Shown: piece by piece, positions 1 to 12,900 of the stretch
Layout of the letters: each line of letters opens with the position of its first letter
Position numbering within the stretch: position 1 is the first letter of the stretch
NCBI GenBank assembly: GCA_004352715.1
Contig: SCFE01000057.1
Coordinates: 1,585,418 to 1,649,417 of the forward strand
DNA from: Hofstenia miamia
Lineage: Eukaryota; Xenacoelomorpha; Acoela
Direction of reading: 5' to 3'
DNA length: 64,000 nt
Made by a program: the position numbers and the translations under genes
Notes under the pieces: generated by a model
The model's input: the letters and a program-made list of their open reading frames with translations, nothing else
Told to the model about the DNA's origin: nothing
Databases searched by the model: none

Positions 1-403
1 TTGATACTTTTCCGGTTTCTTTGCAACTCCAGTTAAATGACATCCATGTCATAATTGACATTCTTAATGACAGGATTGACTTAAATTTCCTAAACTATGT
101 CTCATTTGAGTACATGAGTAGATTTCGTTGCCCTCTTTTTAAAATTAAAGCCGTTAAAAAATTCAAGTGTGAATTGTGGTATTTCAACAGAATCTGCCGC
201 ATTTGTAACTGTTTAATTATTAAGTACAAGTTTAACTTCTTTGGGATGCTAAAGATTCTGAAAAAGAACGTCCTTGAAATTTTGAAAGGCTACTATTTGT
301 TTGATTACCAAAGTTATGGAATGCAAAAGATTTTTGCTATGTTTTTGCTCTGATTGTCAAAAATTCGTTAATTTTTATATTACTTGAAGTAGTTTAATAA
401 AGT
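1..403. other. Unassigned AT-rich DNA before the TAG microsatellite
   Basis: The longest open frame here is 21-353 on the plus strand, 110 codons. It is rich in Phe, Ile, Asn and Lys, as expected from AT-rich non-coding DNA. I recognise no domain in it and see no splice or promoter signal worth recording. Confidence 0.4.
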
Positions 404-410
404 ATTAGTA

Positions 411-473
<63 letters not shown>
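404..473. repeat. (TAG)n trinucleotide microsatellite
   Basis: About 23 consecutive TAG units, with one interruption (GAAG) near 414. On the minus strand the array reads as a leucine run, which creates a spurious open frame at 394-810. Confidence 0.97.
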
Positions 474-480
474 TCAAAGA

Positions 481-1984
481 TAAATTTTCAGAATTAGCAA
501 GCAACGCATGGTATTTAGATGATGGTTCTCTGGTTGGGGACGTTCCATCTTTGTGTAAAGTATTCGAGTTTATGGTGTTAGCCATGATTAAAGTAGGCTT
601 GCAAATTAGTTTAACTAAGTGTGAAGCTTGGTTGCCTAATCCTAATTGCAATTTCAGTGCTTTGCCCAAAACAATCAACAGACGAAAGATGGTCTTATCA
701 CTCTTGGAGCTCCTATCTCCAAGTCTCCAAAATTTGTCCAAGAGTTCTTTTCGAAACTTGTTTCTAAGTCCATTGAAATTTTGAATGACAAAATTTACTT
801 GAAGACCCACAGTTAGAATTGCATCTGTTTGAGGAGCTGTGCTTCACTACCTAAGATATCATTTTGTTTAAAAACTTCTAATCCCGAAACTGTTACAGCA
901 GAACTTGAAGAATTTGATTCAGCAGTTCATCAGTCACTAGAAAGTATAGCAGGTTCAGCTATTTCTGAAAAAAGACTTCAGGCATCTTTGCCAATTTCTA
1001 AAAGAGGTCTTGTATTAATACTAGCATCAACAATTGCTTCTGCTGCGTTCTTGGGGTCATATGTGAACAATAAAGAATTATGTAAACAGATTGTTCCCAT
1101 TGATGATTATATTTCCTCTGTGCCACATCAGTGTTTGCAAGAACATTCTAACAAAAGGACTAGCGTTGTCTGACATGCCTTTACACATGGCCCCAAAAGC
1201 ACAGAAGTCTATTTGTTCACTTTTAGAGCAAGTTAGCCAGAATAATTCTTTATCGTCCAGTTTGTCTCCTCGCGATAAAGTAAGACCTCTCTTGTTCGAT
1301 ACCAGGAAGTGGGATTGGTTGGCTGTCATTCCCTTGAAAGCACTTAGTCTTTCCTTCGCTCCTGCAGAAATGCTATAAGCATTTGGCTATATCATGCTCG
1401 GTTAATGGTGGAAGAATTACGCGTCATGATCGACTCAGGGCCGCTATTTTTGCAACTGCTTCTAAATGTGCTTGAAAAGTCTAACCTCACTAAGTCTCGT
1501 GTTCGTCCTGGGGACATTTTTTTGCCATGCTGGTCTTCTGGCTGACCAGAAGCTCTAGACGTGGCCGGAATTTCGTTCACTGCAGCCTTCGATTGTTTCT
1601 CTTGCGGGTACCTATGCTGGTCACGCTCTGGAAGTTTAAGACAATCGAAAACTTACTAAATACGCAGAATCATGTTCAACTGCTGGTATATCCTTCATAC
1701 CACTATCAGTGGAAGCTCTAGGGGGATGGTCACCGATTGCTATTAAAGTATTCTCCAAGATGTGTTTTATGTCTTCTGCCAGAAGTGCCGCTTGCGATCT
1801 GAATATGATTTCTACATATTTTCCAGCAATTGTCAGTAATTTTACAGCGGGGAAATGCTACACATCTATTATCAAGATATGGTGCTTAGGGTTCAAGCAA
1901 TTCAAGTCTAATCTGCGACATCTAGAACACATTCTCATTAAATATTGTTATCCTCAGCATCTCAACCATTCTACAAGTTTTTAG
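481..1984 (+). mobile_element. Decayed reverse-transcriptase retroelement, C-terminal half
   Basis: This is a fossil of a retroelement polyprotein read in several plus-strand frames. The reverse-transcriptase active site is visible as WYLDDGS at about 509-529, followed by GLQISLTKCE (about 598-627), the usual residues after the DD box. Downstream pieces at 829-1173, 1091-1378 and 1709-1984 carry ISEKRLQASLPISKRG and LSDMPLHMAPKAQKS, which I recall as a conserved tail of a reverse-transcriptase family common in cnidarians, molluscs and other invertebrates. Frameshifts separate the pieces, so it cannot encode a working enzyme. The 5' part is absent, and the TAG array sits just before the fragment. 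I am sure it is a reverse transcriptase but not of its clade; no LTR or poly(A) tail is evident. Confidence 0.8.
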
Positions 1985-2358
1985 TATTGATCACCCAAAT
2001 ATAATCATTGCAATGTTAATTTTACATGTATTGATTTTGTTTAAAAAAAAACAATTTTACATTTGGTGTTTCTTAAATATTCTATTTTGCAAAATATCAT
2101 AGATTCATTTTCATTTGTAATATATTGTGTGGAATTTTAATATTATCACGTGCATTCGCAGCTTGAAATTTGAGAAACTCCCAAACTAAATTAGCTGACC
2201 GGTTTGACCAAAAACACAAGTGACCGGCGAAGTGAAATTAAGGGTGACCAGATCTGGTCCGTGACCCGACCGGCTTTCATCCCTACTACCTTACATTACA
2301 TAACTTTAATTTGAGTTTCCCTAGCTTGATTTTAGAGAAATTAGTAGCTATGTCCACC
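1985..2358. other. Unassigned spacer with repeated GACCGG-like words
   Basis: No coding signal. GACCGG-like words recur at about 2198-2274, which may be the decayed edge of an unknown repeat. I cannot assign it. Confidence 0.3.
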
Positions 2359-3190
2359 AAAATTGTATCTTTCTGTCAATTGCTAAGACCATTGTTGCAA
2401 AAGGTAATATTCTATTTAATCTTTAATAACACCTGCAGTACATCAGGTGCAAAGCCTATACATCTGCAGCCCAATGCATTGACATATTACATAACGCACA
2501 CATGAAAATGTTAACATTTTTCTGTATACGTTTATTGCATGTATTACAGCTTCTCAAATTCGAATTAACCATTGGCATTAAATTAAATATCTTCAAGCTA
2601 ATAAAATGTATATGTATAGCAAAACAACTATTTTCTCCAAACGTTAAAAATTAACTTAGAATAAAATAAATTTGAAAATTATGATGGTATTATTTAATGA
2701 AATATGTATAAATTTAATGATGCATTACATGTAGCACTAGCAGTTTTTTTGAGGTGTATAGCAATAACGTATTAATAAGAATCTTCAAAACTAATTTTAA
2801 TTTTTACTAGGTTGAAGTCAATAACTTAATACTGAGTGTGATTCTGGTATAATTCCATAGCATGTAAATTTATGGAGAAATTTTTCAAGGAACCCCTTGC
2901 AGAAACATATTATTGAAACTACACTTGTGATATTGAAACCAAATTTGAATATACATATACAAAAATTCGGACAAAAAATATCCCTAAAAAATAAGGTGAT
3001 TTTCGTAATTAAATTTTTACGAACATGACTGCATAATGAAAATTAAGACAAACATTTTGTGAAAAATTATTAGTATATTATATTTGGTTACTAATGGAAA
3101 GTTTTTTGCAATTGATTCAGTTTGAGTCCTATACGGTTATTATGTTTGACGAAAATATCAATTCCAAATTTATATTACCTGTAAGAAATA
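2359..3190. repeat. 832-bp segment with a near-identical inverted copy at 32221-33052
   Basis: Reading backwards from 33052 to 32221 reproduces this segment with only scattered mismatches and no net length change, 832 bp in both. Both copies abut the same Tc1-type inverted terminus at the same TA. The second copy is cut off by an N gap. Because its short contig is bounded by 1000-N gaps, an allelic or misplaced contig is more likely than a real inverted duplication. Confidence 0.9.
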
Positions 3191-3540
3191 CAGGGTAAGC
3201 CATAAGTAACTTGATATTTTAATTANNNNNNNNNNNNNNNNNNNNNNNNNNNNNNNNNNNNNNNNNNNNNNNNNNNNNNNNNNNNNNNNNNNNNNNNNNN
3301 NNNNNNNNNNNNNNNNNNNNNNNNNNNNNNNNNNNNNNNNNNNNNNNNNNNNNNNNNNNNNNNNNNNNNNNNNNNNNNNNNNNNNNNNNNNNNNNNNNNN
3401 NNNNNNNNNAATAATGATGAAATATTTCGTCACAAATTCTATGATTGGTCAATAATAATGATGAAATATTTCGTCACAAATTCTGTGATTGGTCAATTTT
3501 ATACTAACCTACAATCTCAAGTTACTTATTGCTTACCCTG
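3191..3540. mobile_element. Tc1/mariner-type element or MITE, partly hidden in a gap
   Basis: The ends are inverted: CAGGGTAAGCCATAAGTAAC at the left matches the reverse complement of the right end with one mismatch over about 23 bp. Both ends are flanked by TA (3189-3190 and 3541-3542), the target duplication of the Tc1/mariner superfamily. The interior is 184 N plus a 44-bp tandem repeat. The contig at 32017-32220 carries the same terminus at the same flank together with the last codons of a transposase, so the gap here may hide a larger element than its stated length. Confidence 0.85.
3410..3497. repeat. 44-bp tandem repeat, two copies visible
   Basis: A 44-bp unit containing AAATATTTCGTCACAAATTC occurs at 3410-3453 and 3454-3497 with one difference. 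It starts directly at the edge of the N gap 3226-3409, so further copies probably lie in the gap and may have caused it. Confidence 0.93.
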
Positions 3541-3709
3541 TATTTAAGGAACGTTCAGAAATTGTATTGATAGTCAAGAACCGCCTCCACTTAGTGCATA
3601 ACCTAACCTTGTCCAAGACGTTTTAGTTGTCATCTTGACAACAACTAACAACTAGTTAATCATATCAACATGACTAAAAATTTTAAAGCTATGTAGAATT
3701 TTATAACTT

Positions 3710-3715
3710 TTTATT
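3710..3715 (-). terminator. Candidate poly(A) signal of the USP16/45-like gene
   Basis: AATAAA on the minus strand about 97 bases downstream of the stop codon at 3812-3814. It is the first clean hexamer after the stop. Such hexamers are frequent by chance in DNA this AT-rich. Confidence 0.5.
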
Positions 3716-3811
3716 TAAGGCATATAAATAAAAAATCAAAAATATAATTTAATAAAATATTCTGAAAATATTTTATACTTTACAAAAATAATTAAAATCA
3801 GAGAAATTGCA

Positions 3812-3924
3812 TTAATTTTCTTGTATTTTCTGATAAAATAGCAGATATGCTTTAGCTGAAATGACCCGTTTGAGATCGCATGGCTCAACACGCGAGTCGC
3901 TAATATAATACCATTGAGACTCAT
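3812..3924 (-). CDS. Usp16-45: Last exon of the USP16/45-like gene (Asp box, stop codon)
   Basis: The acceptor is GTTTAG just upstream (3925-3930). Two bases complete a split Asp codon carried over from exon 6266-6467. The exon then encodes [10 protein letters not shown], with the third catalytic residue Asp at 3896-3898, and ends [14 protein letters not shown]-stop. AYLLFY is the classic C-terminal strand of the USP fold, where the polypeptide returns to the palm. The exact phase match with the preceding exon makes this terminal exon secure. Confidence 0.95.
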
Positions 3925-6900
3925 CTAAACAAATGGTTACTTAACTTTTTAGAATTTCAAACTTATATACTAAATATTAATTGAGAAAAGGGGTCTATTA
4001 ATTTGTAGAATAAGGAAAAATCTAAAGAGATCATTTCGAATGTACTGAGCAGATTCTAATAAAATTATTACTTGTAATAACTTCTGCGCTGACTACTTTG
4101 TAAAATTGTCTTTGATTGTCAAAAACTAATTATAGTACTTGCTTTGAATATTTTTGTGATTGAAAAAAATAATTATAGCAACATTGAAATAGTAAATGAA
4201 TTGAATCTGAAATGCAAACGGACATTAAAAGAACGTGTATGACAATTTTAGATGTAAATTAATTCAATCTACAATGTTTAAATTATCCGATGGCTAAATT
4301 AAAACGAATGTCTATTTGCAAAAAAAGTATGTCCAAAAAAGAGGCAACAAACTACCGCACATCAAATATCCAATGGCTACTTTTTTTTAATAGGAAAAGT
4401 AAGGCACTACATAAATGTAAGAAATATAGTAAAACAGCATTTCAAAATTCCTTGTACGAGGTGAAATTGTTCAGCAGGATTAAACTACACAAAAATATTC
4501 AAAATCGAAATCTGCTAAAAAGTAATGCACAGTGTTTTTAACTACAAATTGTAAGATTTAAAAGAAAAGGGTGGAAAATAGCAATATAAAACCGGTAGAA
4601 ATAGTGAGGCGCTAAATTCACAAGGTGAAAATCAATTTCTGCAAATGATTGCAGGTGAAATTGACTGGGTAATAGATCTAAATTTAGTTGACAAAATTGT
4701 GAGTAAGATTGTTCAACAGCCTTTTGACATCGTTATTGTCTTAAGTATGAATAAACAAGAGTAAAATACTCACCAGTAACTGAAATAATAAATTAACATT
4801 CAAAGAAATTGAATTTTATTAACGTCATATTTATTAAAGATTCTATGTCATATGTAATGTAACATTTAGAAATTAATTACGTTCCTACTGCTTTCAAAAA
4901 ATAAATCTTTGAAAACTTTTAGCAGAAGCTCTAAATTTCAAAGTTTCTTACAATAAGATTAGTTGAATGGGAGAAGCTTGAAATAATGAAAGCGGCTTGA
5001 CTATGCAAAAAGACTGTATAACTTCGGAAATATCAGTGAATGATTCTTAGCATTTGTTCAGAATCTCAAATCCAGGATTGAAATTTACTCTATCGAACAT
5101 TCATAGTCCATGGAGCATTCAAAGGATGACATTACCAAAAAATGTATGTTTTTTGAATATTGCAAATAAGAACCACTTTTTACTAACTAAAATACTACCA
5201 GAACTGAAATTGAGCAAATCAACACAATCTAATTTTAGTCATTTGAGTCAAATAAAGTTGCGCTGTCAATTTTAGTTTTATAAAAAAATCACCATAGATC
5301 TACAAACTGCAATGCTGAAATCATACAGATCAAGAACTCTCACATTTAGCTGATATACCTTGGTAAGGAAAATAATCTAAATTTCTGGTGAAAACTTTGG
5401 TAAAAGTTGGCATTAACTTTAACACAGCTGATCGAATGTTGACTTTTACAGTGAATACTCTTTACCCATGGCAGACCATGATAAAAGAATGAAAAATGCT
5501 TCAGCACACTATGGAGAAAAACTCAACAGTTGTTGTTTGAGAACTCGAGTTCGAGTTATTAATACCGAGTTCGAGTGTTTTCTAATTCCGAGTTTTTTTG
5601 GTAAAAACATTTATTTTACAATAATTTCGAGTTTTGAAAACCTAAAAATGATTATTTGCGATTGATAAAGAAATTTAAATTAACTTAATTTTTACGGTAT
5701 TTTCAAGGGGATTTTCGATCGAGTTATACGCACTCAATCGAGTTTTTAACATTCCAAGTATTCGAATAACCTGATTACAAGAACGCTGTAATTGACATTC
5801 TGTTTGAAATAAATGTTTGAATGCATTTGAAAAACTTTTTCACTATAATGTGTAGACTTACATAATTTTTATTTTGGGACATTACTTTTTTTGACTTTCT
5901 TTGACCTAATAAATCTTTAACTACTTATGCTCCAAACAAAATTGTGTGAACAAAATAGCATAAAAGAAAAACAAATGAATGGAGATGCTTGTAATTTATC
6001 TGAAAAAAATACCTTAATTATCATAGATTAGAGAACACTTTTCCAATAGCCTTTAATTTGGATTCGCATCTTTAAAGATTTTTATTTATTTAATATATTT
6101 TCAGTATTTTTCAGCTATTTTCCAAATAACTTTTAATAAATTTCAGTATTCTTGCAATAAAGACGGAAAACCATATAAAAATTTGATAAAAAATGTTATA
6201 AAAGGAATGCTCCGCTTCAAAATGGCAACAATTGATCCAATTTTTTCACTGTAAAAATTACATACCATTCGATGAAGTGATATTCTGATTTAAAATATCT
6301 AAATTTGAGGATTGTGGTTGAATTAAATCCAGCCATTCTTGAATGAGAGTGTTTTCTGATAGGGCTGCACATGAACGCACGTATGCAATATAGTGCCCTC
6401 TGTTCATTGAGCCTAAATGCTCAACAACACCGAAGAGTGAATATAGAAGTCGACCGGATGATTCCTCCTAAAATATTAAACGAATGAATACAATTCATTT
6501 CTGCCTTCGATTGGGAGTCATCTTCCTCCTTTACTTATTAATTGTCTTGCACTGGCCACTTGATCAGATGGTTATTGTAGAATGCTTGACTTGTGGTAGA
6601 AGCACGTGCAACACTCAGCAAGCATTCAATCTTTAGAAATATTAAAACAACCGATGAAACTACTAGTTATTATGTACTTCTATCTATTGAGAAAACAAGA
6701 GTATGTTCATTCCATAGGTGACAAGTATTTAGAGAACAAGTTAATTCCAAACTTCTTCTTACAGAATCAGGCCTCCGGCCGAAGCGATGAACCATTTCCA
6801 AAACCTAATTCTCAGCTCAATTTAGACTAGAGAAAATACAATAATTATAGCTACATGCAAATCGCGCTTCCTAACCGTACTCATTCTTATACCTAATACC

Positions 6901-9900
6901 TACTATCACTCAGACTAAAGGAGTCAAACCATCGAACCATTTAAAACCTCAGGTTATCCTACCTTTCGCCCGAAGTGACACCCTAAGCTTTGATCATAGT
7001 GATCAAATACATAAATAAAATAAATATAATAAAAGATAATAAGTGGGCAATTTGTAAAACGTCTGTTATCCGAAAAATGCTAAAATAAAACGTTAATCAA
7101 ATATACGGCTGGGGAAATTTATAATAGCAAAAGCAACTAGAAGCTAGGGTAGCAAAACTTAAATAACCAGAATTCACACTTTCTGCGTATTTACAAATAA
7201 TAGCAAACAGTAACTCACTTATTATCAGACGGTGAGTAATAGCAGAACAAATCAGTAAAAAATAGTGCGATGTCTGATTTTTAAATTACGCAAACAAAAT
7301 GGATTCCTCGTACGAGCGACCAATCAAAATACAAAAAATATTAAATCAATAGTTGTACAATGACTATCATCAAATATCATTAAATCGACACAAATTGTCA
7401 TTTTACAACTTAGATGCAAATATACTNNNNNNNNNNNNNNNATATACGGCTGGGGAAATTTATAATAGCAAAAGCAACTAGAAGCTAGGGTAGCAAAACT
7501 TAAATAACCAGAATTCACACTTTCTGCGTATTTACAAATAATAGCAAACAGTAACTCACTTATTATCAGACGGTGAGTAATAGCAGAACAAATCAGTAAA
7601 AAATAGTGCGATGTCTGATTTTTAAATTACGCAAACAAAATGGATTCCTCGTACGAGCGACCAATCAAAATACAAAAAATATTAAATCAATAGTTGTACA
7701 ATGACTATCATCAAATATCATTAAATCGACACAAATTGTCATTTTACAACTTAGATGCAAATATACTGCATTATCTAAAGGAATTATCGAAGTAGACCAA
7801 ATTATTCCTAGTGATCACTATTGAATGAGGAGCAGATAAATCTAAGACTGCCAATATTTTGTAACATGGTTTTGATTGATATGCAATATCAAATTACTTC
7901 ATTTGTAATACACAAATTCCACAATCATGTTGGCAAGACAAACAAAACACGGACTGACACACATTAGTCAAGTCAATATTGAAGATTCCGATGGATTGTA
8001 ACTGAAGAACAAATTTTAAATAGCGGAGTTATTGCCATGGCAAACACGATTGTGTGAAAACTCATCAAACAGCTTGGCCCCATCACAGTTAACAGATTTG
8101 CAAAGATTTCTGAACGCTCTGGGAATCAGTCACAAGTGTCAATTACGTTTGAATGCAGCGCATAGCATATAGACAATAAAGGATAGCAAAAAGTTATTGA
8201 ATCTTGAGAGAAGCCGCTACACAATTTGGTAGTAATTGTATTTGTCCGAAACATTTTAATTGCATCAAGTTGATTCGATATTTAGATTATTTAGAACGGA
8301 TTGTTTATCCTGGCCAGTACAATACAATGCAGTGCCATCTGCATATTGAACCAGACTGCAGGAATTGATGACATCCTTAACATCATTCATATATAATATA
8401 AACAGCAGCGATCCAACTATGGAACCGTGTGGTATTCCGTTATTTAAAAGGAGCGGGTCTACTAGCAATAGTAAATTGTGATCACTGAAAATACGAAACA
8501 GTAATACCTATTACATGCCTTTACTATTAGTAAATATATAATCAATCACTAGAATTAGATACGTGTGTTGGAATGATTTTACTACAATTAATTAAATTGT
8601 TCTAAAGCACAAAGTTTTCAATCAGGTATGCTTGTTTTTTATCAAAATATTAGTAACCACACATAATTATGCGATCAAAACTTGGCAAGTTTCACAACTC
8701 CACTGATTTAAATTCAATAAATTCATTTTGAAGTTTTTCATGAGGTGAGTAGGAGACATTTAAAGATTCCAGCAACATGTTTTTAAATATTGCGTGCTCA
8801 ACCTCACAGTCAGGCCTGGGTGTAAAATGTAGATATTTAAGAGCAAAAATTAACAGAACTCCTCCTAATTGTTTGCGACATTTATTAAAGATATCAAGTC
8901 TATTTGGAGACTAGACAAAAAACTGTGTTGTCACCAATGGTTTCATATAGGTTCAGAAAATTTGAAAAAAAACTTCTTAAGCCGAATGCATTTAAGCAAA
9001 CTATTTTTTATTTTTTAAGATTACTACTACTATTCATACAATTTAATNNNNNNNNNNNNNNNNNNNNNCACCAATGGTTTCATATAGGTTCAGAAAATTT
9101 GAAAAAAAACTTCTTAAGCCGAGTGCATTTAAGCAAACTATTTTTTATTTTTTAAGATTACTACTACTATTCATACAATTTAATAATCAGAGATTAACAG
9201 TCTATAAACTAAAAGAAAAGAAAAAAATTAGCACCATGAATAGAATATACATATTACCTGCTTCAGACTAAGGCAGTCTAAAATTTTCAGAATACACCTT
9301 TTCAATTTTAGAGATGTTAATATAGCATTGTTTGAATAATGGCTTATGCGTACTCTCACAAACTCTAATTTTGCAGGTAGTTCATTGTAGAGATCTGCAA
9401 CCCTTACGAAGAAACTATTGACCGCATATCTGTTTGTATAGCTATATTTCTCAATGTACAGCTGTGTTCTGTTATTAATCTTAATATACTTATTAAGTGC
9501 TCCATTTGCAAAAACTTTGTCGTGATTTGCTATAATCTTAAAAAACTTTAAGCAGGCCAAATACTTTACGAAGTTGTAGGCTTTCATTATATTAAATGTT
9601 TTATAGAATTTTGAGATATGTGTGAACCTGGGCACCTCGCTGAAAACTTCAATTGATCTGTTGCAAACTATCAATTCTTTCCAAACTGTTTTATACTGTC
9701 CTACTCCTAGTAAACATCAATAAATTAACATACCATACAATTTACATCTTACATACGTTCTTGTCATATCAGATGGTAATACATCTTTGATATAATTTAG
9801 AGAAGAATTAAATGCAGCTATCATTCAAATTTTCTGAACAAAAATTTTGTTAAATTCAGATTATAATCAAAGTTAACTCCCAAATATCGAGCTTCACTCA

Positions 9901-12900
9901 CAACTGGTATTGTGTTACCATCATTATACAAATGATATTTATCTACTTCGAACTTTCTTCTCTTTTGTAATATTAAAAATTGCTTCTTATTTATATTTAA
10001 CGTTAATTTGTTTTGTTTGAACCAGTGACTAGCATGAAGGCAAAATCAAATTTAACATCAAATATGCAGTGAGATCAGGGTGAATTGCAGTAACTACAGG
10101 TCTTTGAACAGAAAATGTGAGAAAACAGTCCTATAAGGACGCATCTGCAATATACCTGGCATCAGCAGAAACAACCGAATTATTTCACAGTGCACTGGTA
10201 TGTCCGGCATCTCCATATATCGCGCATGCAGGGACAATACTCAAAACAAACTCAAAAATGTATTATTCTAGTCTGAAATTCCTTGAGGACACACCAATCG
10301 CCAGAGTTGGAATCAAATATTTTCCTTTTCTCTCAAAAATATGGCAAACTTCATTTGCTTCTGTCACTTTCCATATGTGCTTTACAGATATCTTCAACGC
10401 TAGTGTGGAAATCCATTAAAAGCTGTAACCTCGTCTGGATGCGATGCGCAGGCTCCAGACATACACTTAGCATTCGTCTAAAATCATCCAATGGTTGACA
10501 ACCAAAATCAAGAGTACATGCGAAAAGAAAAAGATGTGAGTATGTTGTCATCCATGCATTGATCTCAGTTGGGAAATTCTGAAAAATTCTCGGACTAGAA
10601 TTAGCTCACAAAATGACACGCAATCGCGAACTGCTCACTATGTTGGATTGTTCAAAAATGTAAAATGAAGTACATCAAACAACATGCACAAAAATCACAA
10701 ACAATAAAAATTACTATGGCAAAATATCCGTAGTATTGCAACATAAATGTACTTTGGTGCAAACAAATGCATGCAATGGAATTACTTAGTAATGCTCAAA
10801 TGATAATTCTCCTCACTCTCCTATTAAGAATTTTCAAAGACTGTAAAAATAGACCATTAATAACATGAAAGATAGGTCCTTAAATAAAAACCAATTGAAA
10901 AGGCTAGGGCAGTGGGTATAACAGCCAACCGTCTATGGCTGAATGGATGACATAAGTCCTTAAGTAAATCCCTCAAAAATAACTGCAGATGAATATCGAT
11001 CATCTGGCGGATATCTTTGCTATCAGTTTCACTAAATAAAATTCCCAAACATTATAATGGTTAAACATCTCTTCAATACAATTAATGAACAATGTTTCTA
11101 GTAACTGATTAACCGCTAAATGAATTCAATCGTCTAAAACATGCGGATATGTTATATCACTATGTTCAAGCAAAAACAAAGTAATAAACGCAATATCGAA
11201 CAAATTCAACTAAATTTAATGAGAGCTTTATAGATTTAATCTAAAGTAAGTATGTTACTTACATCAATAGGAATAAAGAAGGGGGCCAAATCAATGACAA
11301 TTGGGATGTCGAAATGTGTCTCAAGCTTTCTTAAACGGAATTCTGCCTAAAATAAAATGTAGATTAGCAGCAAAGTGAGATGTAACATTCGGTGTATGTT
11401 TCCGCAGACTATTACAGATAAATTACCTGACTGAACCGTTTGAAGTGCAGCACTAAAGTAGAAGGAATTGATTGAAATCTATACCACGTTGACGCTGTTC
11501 TTGTGTCGTTTTCTAAAATTAAATCGTTGCAATAAGATATTTCAAGTAAAATGTGACAACCACAAAAATCACAATTATAAACTTATTAATGCAAAACCGA
11601 AAAATGTATTTCAAGAACAAAATATTCATGTACTCTGTATCCAATGTTCGAACATTGTAAATCAAATATTAGATTGAAAAACCTTCAAACTTACTACCAG
11701 ACTATTTTAAAAGCTTAATTTGGGGTAAGCATGCTGTTCAAAATGTGCATAAATTGATGCACTGCTTTTTGTTCGAATTCACACTTTACATTAATATACA
11801 TATACAAGCTCACCTTTTTCATTATTGCACTTTTCACAAATGATGCCATTCGATCCACAGAGAAGCTCTTGCCGAGTAAATTTATACAGTAATGACATAA
11901 CTGACAACTCTTTTGGTTTTGGCTTGTAGCTAAACAAAAATGATTGAGCACTATTTAAACTTTAGATTGATAAAGATGTTCTTTGTAGTACATAAGACAC
12001 AGTTGAATAAGATGTACTCTTCATCATTACATACAGATTAGCATAGGACAAGAGAAAGTCTGTTTAGAACGGATAGTGTAGAACTGAAAATGAATGTGAA
12101 AGTCACATGAATTTTGATAAAGGATCCTCAATGGAATCGATAATCCAAAACCTGTTTTGTGCATAACCAAAAATGGAAAGATTTTTGAAAATTATTTTAA
12201 GATTTTCGATTTTAATTCTCAGCATCCACATATTTTAACTTTCATATAAAACAATTTGAACTTTAAATCATTAATTTTTTTTCCTTATATTGGACTAGAT
12301 GAAAAATATTTGCACAATGATTGATAACATAACATGAATTCTTAAACTCAACAAGCTATCGATATATTCCAGTGTTGCATAGCGAAGTATGATGCGAATA
12401 TCACATGTATTGAACAACATTAATATTTCTTGGAAACTAGATATCTTAAAAGTACTGCGAATTTTACAAGTGATATCCAAATCGATATTCAATCAGTTTT
12501 GAACATTCAACATTCGCAATCTCTAATTTTCACACAGTTCCTCCAATGTTTTTTAAATTTGAGAAAGTACTATTGTAATCGCAAGTGGTTGTGCTTCGTA
12601 TTTTCTATGCAATAATGATGAACAATTGCTGTGTAACAAAAAATTAAATGAAGAGTTTATGCTTCTATACTGCTACTGTGCAAAGGATATGCACTGGACT
12701 TCGAAACATATTGGATTTTCTATTAAAATACGTTATTCCATAAATCATGCCAAGGAAAACTTGCTGTTTTTCTGTAATTGATGTGTGCTGAGTGGAAGAA
12801 AGACACGAGGAACAATTTGCCCAATAATAATAAAATATTACTTCTAATTTGGTGGATATTCCACAAGATTGAAGAGCTATTTCAAATGCCAGAAATGGGA

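Noticed and set aside
394-810. Minus-strand 138-codon frame ending in a leucine run
   Set aside because: The run is the reverse translation of the TAG microsatellite, and the rest overlaps the reverse-transcriptase fossil on the other strand.
3410-3497. CRISPR-like array
   Set aside because: It is a direct tandem repeat with no spacers, in a eukaryotic transposon. No CRISPR array exists in the window.
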